Shown one piece after another: positions 8,498 through 15,102 of a stretch of DNA of 15,102 bases (its first letter is position 1; each line of letters opens with the position of its first letter). Made by a program: the position numbers and the translations under genes. The DNA comes from Eimeria necatrix (taxonomy: Eukaryota; Apicomplexa; Conoidasida; Eucoccidiorida; Eimeriidae), in NCBI RefSeq assembly GCF_000499385.1, contig NW_013654366.1:12501-27602 (forward strand), written 5' to 3'. Below the pieces are notes generated by a model, which did not search any database, was not told the origin of the DNA, and saw only the letters and a program-made list of their open reading frames with translations.

Positions 8498-8502
8498 TGC
8501 TG

Positions 8503-8539
<37 letters not shown>

Positions 8540-8622
8540 AGCCACGCCAGGTCGTCCGGCTCGTCCTCCTCCAGCAGCGCCGCGAGGGCTGCTGCGGTCG
8601 TGGCTGCGCCCTCATCTGTTGC

Positions 8623-8673
<51 letters not shown>

Positions 8674-9040
8674 TGCTTCTGCTGCATCGTCGAACAAAAC
8701 GTGCTGCCTTTCAGCCTTCATTCCCGCCTTAGTTGGGACCACCTTGTGCTTCCACTTGCCGGCCTCTGCTGCTGCTGCTGCCTTTGCTGCTGCTGCTGTT
8801 GCTGCTGCAGTGTCTGCTGCGTCCTTGGCCGCAGCCCCAGCAGCAGCAGCAGCAGGAGCAGCAGCAGCAGCAGCAACAAACGCGCGAGGCAGCGCAAAGT
8901 CTACTTCTATCTTTCGGGTGTACACGTAAGTCCCCCGCAGCTGCTGCAGCAGCGCAGCAGCAGCAGCTTCTGTCTCCAACCCCACAAAAGCAATTCCGCG
9001 GCTTTTGCCTTCTTTATTTCTCTTGATGGCGCAGTAGGTG

Positions 9041-9077
<37 letters not shown>

Positions 9078-9216
9078 AGGCAGCAGCAGCAGCAGCAACG
9101 TGCTCCCGCAGCGCCTCTTCCGTCAAAAACGGGGGCAAATTCCTAATTATTAATCTGCTGCTTTTGTAGCCAGCAGGAACAGCCACGGGAGTGTAGTAGG
9201 GCCTGCTGTGGGGCCC

Positions 9217-9261
<45 letters not shown>

Positions 9262-9363
9262 GTGGCGCTGCTGCTGCTGCTTGGGCTGCTGCTGCCGCTG
9301 CTGCTGTTGCTGCTTGCTGCTCCCCAGCCTGCGCGAGGGGTTTGCTTTGTGCTTTTCCGCCAT
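6367..9363 (-). CDS. MRD1: MRD1/RBM19-like five-RRM pre-rRNA processing protein, 998 aa
   Basis: Mrd1 (RBM19 in animals) binds pre-rRNA in the nucleolus and is needed for the early cleavages that release 18S rRNA. One uninterrupted exon encodes five RRMs: RRM1 near 68-165 (RLIIRNLPPFLTEEALREHV), RRM2 near 318 (RLLITNLPYSSSEEDV), RRM3 near 556 (TLIVKQLPAARVEAAELF, TLLVVQF), RRM4 near 728 (SLFVKNLNFKTTQEAL, LSMGYAFVEY) and RRM5 near 842 (KIVVKNLGFEASSKDLRDLF, RGFGFVTF). The order and wording match the Mrd1 set, and LSMGYAFVEY is typical of its fourth domain. The C-terminus is Lys-rich (KKEKRKLEG, SSKKRKETAL), fitting nucleolar localisation. I start at ATG 9363, with A at -3 and G at +4; the frame stays open three codons further to a TTG. 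Linkers are swollen by poly-Gln/Ala/Ser, and RRM4 has a Gly-Pro insert between beta 2 and beta 3. A TTTAGGG-type tract begins 19 bases upstream of the ATG. Confidence 0.94.
6480..6590 (-). repeat. GGGGCCCC array near the MRD1 C-terminus
   Basis: In frame it encodes a Gly-Pro-Gln-rich linker (GPPGGPPGGPP, then GGPQPGGPQ) between RRM5 and the basic tail. A shorter array at 7025-7073 encodes the insert in RRM4. Confidence 0.8.
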
Positions 9364-9382
9364 TATGGCCAAAGAAGAAGGC

Positions 9383-9426
9383 TAAACCCTAAACCCTAAA
9401 CCCTAAACCCTAAACCCTAAACCCTC
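9383..9426. repeat. AAACCCT tract upstream of MRD1
   Basis: About six perfect heptamers. With the ATG on the minus strand at 9363, this tract must lie in the 5' untranslated region, an untranslated-region intron, or the core promoter. Confidence 0.92.
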
Positions 9427-9641
9427 GGGGCCCTCTCATGTGTGGGGCCCCAAGAGGGTCCAATTTCTGCGTCTTCTGCGAAAACAAAAGTCCGAAATAT
9501 AAAATAATTTAAAATTAATTTAATTAAAAAGAATTTAAAGAAATTTAAATCAATTTTAAGCCCCAGAACAACCGGGGGGCCCCCCACGGGGCTTCCATGG
9601 GGCCCCCAGACGTGGGGGCCCCATGGCCCAGCCCCTGCCCA

Positions 9642-9713
<72 letters not shown>

Positions 9714-9780
9714 TTATTTCCTATTTTTTAATTTAATTATATTATGGAAGGCTTTTAATTGAAGGTCACTTTTGCGAGTT
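9427..9780. repeat. Intergenic: AT-rich patch and CTG run
   Basis: AT-rich 9495-9560, GGGGCCCC-like units 9575-9625, and a CTG/TTG run 9640-9711 with TTG in place of CTG at fairly regular spacing. No open reading frame with non-repeat content is seen. Confidence 0.6.
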
Positions 9781-9837
9781 TTGACTCTCCGTCTTTTTCA
9801 AGCAACTTCAGCAGCAGATATTTGCATTTATTTGAAT

Positions 9838-9932
9838 GAATTTGAATGAAAATTAATTAAAATTAATTAAAATTAATTAAAATTAATTAAAATTAATTAA
9901 AATTAATTAAAATTAATTGAAATAAATTGAAA
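9838..9932. repeat. AATTAATTAAA decamer array
   Basis: About eight near-perfect copies of the 10-base unit AAAATTAATT, degrading at the right end into AAATAAATTG. Confidence 0.8.
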
Positions 9933-10050
9933 TAAATGGATTTAAATACAATCAAAGATGTTTTCAAGAAATAAATGTCTTCAGTCCCACACAAACAATT
10001 TGCATGCATGCAGAAACTGTTTTGCATTGCATGCGAATTTCCTCTTTTGC

Positions 10051-10321
10051 ATTTATTTTAATTTAATTTAATTTAAATTTTAAATACATTTTTTATTTTA
10101 AAAAAGAAAAAGAAAAAGTTGAGTTTATTTAAATTTAATTTAATTTAAACTTTAAATGCATTTTATTTTAAAAAAGAAAAAGTTGAGTTAATTTTAATTT
10201 AATTTGATTTAAATTTTACATGCATTTTATTTAAAAAAAAGAAAAAGGTGAGTTTATTTTAATTTAATTTGATTTAAATTTTAAGTGAATTTTTTTAAAA
10301 AAGAAGAAAGAAAAAGTTGAG
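10051..10321. repeat. Four-copy 64-70 bp AT-rich tandem repeat
   Basis: Each copy runs from TTTAATTTAATTTGATTTAA through a TGCATTTTATTT-like centre to AAAAAAGAAAAAGTTGAG. The terminal GTTGAG or GGTGAG falls at 10118, 10182, 10247 and 10316, giving spacings of 64, 65 and 69 bases. Confidence 0.8.
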
Positions 10322-10745
10322 CTCAAAAGGATCCAAAAGGAACTAAAAATGAAAAATGCAAAAAGAATTTTAAAAGGTTTAAAAGACTTGAAAGATTGAA
10401 ATATTTATTTTTAATTTAATTATTTAAAAATAAATATTTTAAAATAAATATTTTAAAATAAATATTTTTAAAAAAACTGTCAAAAGAATTTCAAATTCGA
10501 AATAATTTCAAAAAGAAAAAATTGACTTCGAAAAAAATAATTTTTGAAACTTTTGGGACCCAAAAAGATTCACAAAATGCAAAAGTTGCAAAAGAGTTAA
10601 AATAAACAATAAAATGAAATGAAAATAAATTAATTTCTTTTCCGTTTCTTTTCATTATTTATTTTATTTTATTTTATTTTATTTTATTTTATTTTATTTT
10701 ATTTCTTTTTTCATTTTATTTCCTTCTTCATTTTGCAGCGTTTTT
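10322..10745. repeat. AT-rich intergenic DNA with simple repeats
   Basis: Holds four copies of TTTAAAATAAATA (about 10421-10470) and a TTTTA array (about 10650-10705). No gene is seen. Confidence 0.7.
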
Positions 10746-10785
10746 GAAGTAACCTTCTGCATGCGCCTGAAGGCGCGTTCCTGTC

Positions 10786-10855
10786 CAAACCCTAAACCCT
10801 AAACCCTAAAATCTAAACCCTAAACCCTAAACCCTAAACCCTAAACCCTAAACCC
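10786..10855. repeat. AAACCCT tract in intergenic DNA
   Basis: Nine to ten heptamers with one variant (AAAATCT). It stands between two AT-rich stretches (9838-10745 and 10905-11140). Confidence 0.92.
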
Positions 10856-11184
10856 TTGTTGTGACGCTTTTGTTTCTTTTTGCTGCGTGATGCACACTGA
10901 AGGAGTTTCTCTTTAAATATATTTTATTTGAAATTTTATTTTTTGGAATTCTTTTTAAATTTATTTTTCTAATCAAAACGCCTTTTGAACTTCGGAAAAG
11001 TTTGAAAAGTTCAAAAATAAATTCTATTTATTAATTCATTTTATATTTCTGCATTTAATTCATTTTCATTTATTTTAATTTTCATTAAAGTCCATTTTTT
11101 GAATTCTTTTTGTCTTTTTGTTCGTCGAAAAAAAACTTTTTCTTCGACATAAAAAGGGCTTTGCTGCAGCAGCAGGCCCGCCAT

Positions 11185-11240
11185 AAACCGTAAACCCCAA
11201 ACCCTAAACCCTAAACCCTAAACCCTAAACCCTAAACCCT
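11185..11240. repeat. AAACCCT tract at the 3' end of the LRR gene
   Basis: On the sense strand it reads TTTAGGG and supplies the TAG stop at 11227-11225. It could equally be the start of an intron (CCAGG|GTTTAG at 11237) whose acceptor is CTGCTGCAG at 11164. Confidence 0.9.
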
Positions 11241-11345
11241 GGCAGGATGCTCCCGTCAAGAAAGCGCAGCTTCGGGAGGCCCCCAGAAACAGCAGCGCGA
11301 TATGCTGCAGCAAATCAAAATGCCACATTAAAGTGCTGCACTAAC

Positions 11346-11394
<49 letters not shown>

Positions 11395-11515
11395 TAGGGC
11401 AGCAGCAGCTCTATCAGCAGCAGCAGCAGCAGTACGACCGCGGCAGCTCTAGCAGCAGCAGCAGGAGCAGCAACAGCAACAAAACAGCAGCAGCAGCAGA
11501 AACAACACAGCAGAC

Positions 11516-11546
<31 letters not shown>

Positions 11547-12031
11547 TAGCAGCAGCAGCAGCAGTAGCAGCAGCTGCTTACCCAGTTGGTCCACAAGATC
11601 TGCAATTGGGTTTCCCAATAGGTAAAGCTCCTGCAGCAGCAGCAGCAGCAGCAGCAGCAGCGGCAGCAGCAGCAGCAGCTGAGCTAGGGTTTTCAAGTAC
11701 GCATTGTGGGGCTTCAGCACTTTGAGTTTGGCAAGGCAGCTTAGGGTTTAGGGTTTAGGGTTTAGGGTTTAGGGTTTGGGGTTTCGGGTTTTGAGTTTAC
11801 CTCCAGATTCGGTAGACAACAGTTCAGTGTGTTGACAACGGACAAGAGCGCCTCATGCTGCTGCTGCTCCTCCTGCTGCTGCTGCTGCTGCCCCTGCTGC
11901 TGCTGCTGCTGCTGCTGCTGCTCGGGCCCCACAGCATTGTCAAATAAAGAAAAGGAAGTGAGCGAAGGCAGCAGCGGCATATCTGCTGCTGAGAAGCGGC
12001 AGATTCTGTTGCAGCCTAAAGAAAGACTACA

Positions 12032-12069
<38 letters not shown>

Positions 12070-12269
12070 CAAGAGGTGCAGCAGCAGCAACAGCAGCACC
12101 GATGCAGCCCCGCTCGTGCCAAGGCAAACAGAGAGCAGCAACAGCAGCAGCAGCAACAACAGCAGCAACAGCAGCAGCAGCAACAGCAGCAAAAGCAGCG
12201 GCAGCAACAGCAGCAGCAACAGCAGCAACAGCAGCAACAGCAGCGGCAGCAACAGCAGCAGCAACAGCA

Positions 12270-12302
<33 letters not shown>

Positions 12303-12418
12303 CTTACGTCCTTAGCGTCGGGTGGTTGTTGAGTATTTGTTTCAATCCTTTTATTGTTTTTAATCTGTTGTATTTCAAATCCAACACCTCGAGCTGCGGC
12401 AGCAACCCCACAAAGTCC

Positions 12419-12450
<32 letters not shown>

Positions 12451-12458
12451 GGGGGCCC

Positions 12459-12496
<38 letters not shown>

Positions 12497-12625
12497 AGGT
12501 CCTCTAGAGCAGCAATTTTGTTGTAGTTCAGCCGCAGCTCCCGCAGCTGCTGCAGCGGGGGGCCCCCCAAGAAGCTGGGCAGCCGCGTGAGTTCATTAGC
12601 TGAGAGACACAGACACCAGAGTTTG

Positions 12626-12672
<47 letters not shown>

Positions 12673-12796
12673 GGGCTGTGCTGCTGCGGGAAGCGAGAAG
12701 AAGCCGTGCTGCTGCAGCGCTGCTGCTGCTACGCCCCAGTCAAACTCTGTCAAGACATTGCGAGATAAATCGAGTTCCCAGAAATTCCCTGCTTCA

Positions 12797-12838
<42 letters not shown>

Positions 12839-12961
12839 GCTGTTGCTGCTGCTGCTGTCGCTCCTGCGGCATGTTGCTGCTGCTCGCTCCTCGACGAGAC
12901 TGTCGCCTGCGCGTCCTGCTGCCGTTTTTGCCCCTGCTGCTGCTGTTGCTGCTGCTGCTGT

Positions 12962-12999
<38 letters not shown>

Positions 13000-13317
13000 G
13001 ATGCGTAGGCTAGCTGTTAGAAGGTCCCTCGTTACCTTGAGATGCTGCTGCCGCCCCACCACCCGCAGGCGCTGCAGGCGAGGGTCGAAGCAAACAGACA
13101 GCACCGGATTTGCTGCTGCTGCTGCTGTTGCTGTATTTGCTGCAGCTGCTGCTGCAGTTGCTGCTGCTGCTGTTGCTGCGGCAGAAGCTGCATCCGCCGG
13201 CGCTGCGGCTGCGGCTGTTGCTGCTGACGCTACCTGCTGCGCTGCTCCCGCCTCTGCTGCTGCTGCTGCTGCAGCGTGGGCTGCGGGCTCTGTCGGTGCT
13301 GCTGCTGCTGTTTGCAT
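11225..13317 (-). CDS. Leucine-rich-repeat protein with LRR cap, four exons, 454 aa
   Basis: Exons: 13317-12308, 12026-11801, 11630-11582, 11304-11225; total 1365 nt with consistent phases. LRRs: FWELDLSRNVL, LWCLCLSANELTRLP, LRELRLNYNKIAALEDL, LEVLDLKYNRLKTIKGL, then across junction 1 TLRTLSLGCNRI, SLTSFSLFDN, and across junction 2 LPNLEELYLLGNPIADL. Exon 4 gives YRAAVSGGLPKLRFLDG, the LRR-cap motif found after the last repeat in many ciliary, nuclear and phosphatase-associated LRR proteins. Splicing is thus confirmed by repeats completed at the junctions. The first 175 residues are low complexity plus CFDPRLQRLRVVGRQQHLKV. Poly-Gln, Ala and Ser interrupt several repeats. ATG 13317 has A at -3, but the frame is open upstream and a good acceptor (CTTCTTTAG near 13365) leaves room for an earlier exon. 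The stop falls inside telomere repeats; an alternative splice there would extend the protein to 11085. Partner and pathway unknown. Confidence 0.82.
11305..11581 (-). other. LRR gene intron 3 (CTG-repeat intron)
   Basis: Donor CAACTGG|GTAAGC, acceptor ATTTGCTGCAG. CTG triplets dominate. The phase 1 join leads from the last repeat to the cap, VDQL-AYRAAV. Confidence 0.85.
11631..11800 (-). other. LRR gene intron 2 (telomere plus CTG)
   Basis: Donor CTGGAG|GTAAAC, acceptor CTGCAG. It contains an AAACCCT tract on the sense strand (about 11740-11785) and a CTG run (11633-11680). The phase 0 join gives LPNLE-ELYLLGNPI, an ideal LRR. Confidence 0.88.
12027..12307 (-). other. LRR gene intron 1 (CTG/TTG-repeat intron)
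   Basis: Donor CTAAGGAC|GTAAGT, acceptor TGCTGTGTAG. The body is almost entirely CTG and TTG triplets on the sense strand. The phase 2 join rebuilds the repeat TLRTLSLGCNRI. A second AG twelve bases further would break the frame. Confidence 0.85.
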
Positions 13318-13389
13318 TGTTGCTGCTGCAGCAGCAGCCCGCTGACTATCCAGTCCAGCGAGCTCTAAAGAAGCAGCAAAAACCCCAAA

Positions 13390-13582
13390 ACATGAAAAAG
13401 AAGTAATTAAATTAAAATATTAAATTAAAATTAATAAAAGTTCATCCACTTTGAAGCAGGAAGTCTGTGGGCCCCCAGCGCCGCGGCCGAGGGGCCCCCG
13501 TGTGGCTGCCGAACGCAGAAAGGGAGAACAAAATAATGTAAAAAAATTAAATTTGCAAAATTAAATTAATTATTTTGAATAA
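13390..13582. other. AT-rich spacer upstream of the LRR gene
   Basis: AT-rich blocks (13404-13442 and 13530-13582) around a short GC-rich segment with GGGGCCCC units (13468-13500). No coding content is seen. It probably holds the LRR promoter. Confidence 0.5.
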
Positions 13583-14119
13583 ATGCAACAAAATGCTCAA
13601 ATTATAGCTGAGTTCTGCGCCAGGAGGGGCTGCAGCAACGCTCCAGGATCTGCTGCTGCTCGTGCTGCCTCGACACTTGCTGCTGCAGCGACGAAGCCAG
13701 CAGCAGCAGCAGCAGCAGCAGCTGAAACAGTAGCAGCAGCTGGCAGCTGGTGCTGCAGCACGTGGCCTCTCATCAAGAACAGCAACACCAGCAGCACAGA
13801 CACCTGCACAGCAGCAGCAGCAGCATCAACAGCAATAGCAACAGCAACAGCAGCAGCAGCAACAGCAACAGAAGCAGCAACAGCAACAGAAGCATCAGCA
13901 TAGAGCAAACACAAGCTCTCCTCGGGGAGAATTAAGCCAACAGCAGCAGCAGCGACTACAGCAACAGCAGCAGCAGAACACAGCAGCAGAAATAGTGTCG
14001 GCAGCAGCAGCAGCAGCAAAACTAGCAGCAAACGAAGAAGTCCCAACAGCGGTAGCAACAGCAGCAAAGACGGCGCGGCCGCGGCAGCAGCCTAAAGAGC
14101 AGCACGTGCTACTGGAATT

Positions 14120-14159
<40 letters not shown>

Positions 14160-14186
14160 CGCCCTTCCCCACAAGTCCCTCCATAG
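13583..14186 (+). CDS. Uncertain Ala/Gln-rich coding region, plus strand favoured
   Basis: On the plus strand a start at 13583 opens MQQNAQIIAEFCARRGCSNA and runs to a stop at 13903. In another frame 13839-14186 is open without an ATG: Gln-rich, then HRANTSSPRGELS, NTAAEIVS, KLAANEEVPTAVATAAK and KEQHVLLELAAA. The sense-CAG habit of proven exons here favours the plus strand. The minus strand is also open over 14067-13597 (VSVLLVLLFLMRGHVLQHQ, a possible membrane segment, and SVEAARAAADPGALLQPL), so the strand is not settled. No family is recognised and no exon join was found. Confidence 0.3.
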
Positions 14187-14489
14187 CCGGCACCAGCAGC
14201 AGCAAAAGCAACAGCAGCAGCAGTAGAAGGAAGTTTGGCCACTGCAGCAGCAGCCACAGCCATAGCAGCTACACCAGAACTGCTGCTGCCCTCAGCTTCA
14301 GCAGCAGCAGCAGCAGCAAAATCTGCGGCAGCTCCAGCAGCAGCAGACCCAGCAAACTCAGCAGCAGCAGCACCAGAAGCCCGAGCAACAGCAGCAGCCC
14401 CAGCAGCCGCAGCAGCAGCAGCAGCGCCCCGCAGCGGAGCAGCAGCAGCGCCAGCAGCAGCCCCTCGGGTTGCAGCAACGAGCGCAGCC

Positions 14490-14528
<39 letters not shown>

Positions 14529-14705
14529 TGAAGGCGATGGCGACGGCGTTTGTGCACCGTTTGCTGCTGGCAACAGAAGGGACTTTTGTGGGGAAGTTTT
14601 TCTTTTCTTCAATTTGCTGTTTTGCTGCTGTTGCTTTTGCTGCTGATCGAAAAATAGTTAATTACCTTTTGGCCTTTTTCCACCCCCTGGCAAGTCGACT
14701 CGCAA
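14187..14705. repeat. CAG-rich DNA, then pyrimidine-rich stretch
   Basis: CAG runs up to 14526 are open as Gln, Ala or Ser on the plus strand. The Gln frame continues past the run as REGDGDGVCAPFAAGNRRDF. A pyrimidine-rich stretch on the plus strand (14597-14645, ending GAAAAATAG at 14658) looks intron-like. The minus strand has a plausible donor CAAAAG|GTAATT near 14668. No gene is assigned. Confidence 0.4.
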
Positions 14706-14937
14706 GGGTTTAGGGTTTAGGGTTTAGGGTTTAGGGTTTAGGGTTTGGGGTTTAGGGTTTGGGGTTTAGGGTTTAGGGTTTAGGGTTTAGGGTTTGGGGC
14801 TTAGGGTGTAGGGATTGGGGTTTAGGGTTTGGGGCTTAGGGTGTAGGGATTGGGGTTTAGGGTTTGGGGCTTTGGGTTTAGGGATTGGGGTTTAGGGTTT
14901 AGGGTTTAGGGTTTGGGGTTTAGGGTTTTGTGTCTTT
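14706..14937. repeat. Variant TTTAGGG array with 35-base higher-order unit
   Basis: The longest telomere-type tract of the window. TTTAGGG is mixed with TTTGGGG, CTTAGGG, TGTAGGG and ATTGGGG. A five-heptamer unit of 35 bases is repeated at 14786-14820 and 14821-14855, and again with changes at 14856-14890. Confidence 0.9.
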
Positions 14938-14941
14938 GCAG

Positions 14942-15008
14942 TTCCTCTTCTCGGGATGGAGGGCGGGGTCTCCTGTAATGGGAGCTCTTCCTCGAAAGAG
15001 CATCAGAG
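14942..15008 (+). CDS. Candidate plus-strand internal exon
   Basis: A 67-nt unique island after the telomere array. It has the acceptor TTTTGTGTCTTTGCAG, very like those of kinase introns 2 and 3, and the donor CAGAG|GTGGGT leading into CTG triplets, as in proven introns here. Two frames are open: FLFSGWRAGSPVMGALPRKS and PLLGMEGGVSCNGSSSSKEH. No family is recognised. The minus strand is also open, but lacks a donor before the telomere array. Confidence 0.3.
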
Positions 15009-15016
15009 GTGGGTTA

Positions 15017-15017
<1 letters not shown>

Positions 15018-15102
<85 letters not shown>
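15018..15102. repeat. Uninterrupted CTG run at the window end
   Basis: Twenty-eight pure CTG triplets, continuing out of the window. It is the longest uninterrupted triplet run here. If 14942-15008 is an exon, this run is the start of its downstream intron. Confidence 0.95.

Noticed and set aside
8393..9153. Plus-strand ORFs with long Cys, Leu or Ala runs opposite MRD1
   Set aside because: They are antisense shadows of CAG runs in a gene identified by five RRMs. Poly-Cys and poly-Leu are simply CTG read in other frames.
6367..9372. MRD1 starting at 9372
   Set aside because: The codon there is TTG. The first ATG is at 9363 and has good start context.
11328..11720. Reading the LRR exon from 11736 as LAKLKVLKPHN and onward
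   Set aside because: It looks LRR-like, but its phase does not fit the strong GTAAAC donor at 11800. Starting the exon at 11630 fits phase 0 and gives a perfect LPNLE-ELYLLGNPI repeat.
12587..13345. 252-residue plus-strand ORF opposite the LRR gene
   Set aside because: Antisense to exon 1 of the LRR gene, with poly-Cys and poly-Ala runs and no domain.
113..14937. A true chromosome end
   Set aside because: Heptamer tracts are short, in both orientations, and lie between genes or inside introns throughout the window. Neither window edge is a telomere tract.
15018..15102. CRISPR array or phage-like repeat
   Set aside because: A three-base tandem without spacers. Everything else in the window is eukaryotic in character.

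Overview
The window looks like nuclear DNA of Eimeria or a close coccidian relative. Three sequence habits suggest this together: very dense CAG/CTG triplet runs that become poly-Gln, poly-Ala or poly-Ser inside otherwise conserved proteins; more than twenty internal tracts of the plant/apicomplexan telomere heptamer AAACCCT/TTTAGGG; and short AT-rich islands between genes. The genus call is inference from repeat style, with no species-specific marker seen.

Three genes can be read with confidence, all on the minus strand. (1) 5279-1804: a seven-exon AGC-type Ser/Thr protein kinase of 603 residues. It was rebuilt from splice sites whose phases all agree and whose joined protein follows the kinase fold from the Gly-loop region to the post-kinase tail. 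(2) 9363-6367: a single-exon five-RRM protein of 998 residues, the MRD1/RBM19 pre-rRNA processing factor. (3) 13317-11225: a four-exon leucine-rich-repeat protein of 454 residues with an LRR cap. In both spliced genes the introns are filled either with telomere heptamers or with CTG triplets, often right up to the splice sites.

Layout. 1-496: probable end of a plus-strand gene, two candidate exons around an intron with inverted telomere tracts. 500-1800: CAG runs, then GGGGCCCC palindromic arrays, then an AT-rich island. 1804-5279: kinase. 5280-6366: telomere-tract cluster with an AT-rich island and a few possible small exons. 6367-9363: MRD1. 9383-11084: telomere tracts and a long AT-rich intergenic region with a 64-70 bp tandem repeat. 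11225-13317: LRR gene. 13318-13600: AT-rich spacer. 13583-14700: Ala/Gln-coding triplet region of uncertain strand. 14706-14937: variant telomere array. 14942-15008: candidate plus-strand exon. 15018-15102: pure CTG run leaving the window.

The genes share no pathway that I can see. What links them is how repeats are used: CAG on the sense strand in exons, CTG on the sense strand in introns, telomere heptamers only in introns and spacers, and GGGGCCCC arrays in spacers, in one intron and as Gly-Pro-Pro inserts in loops of two conserved domains.
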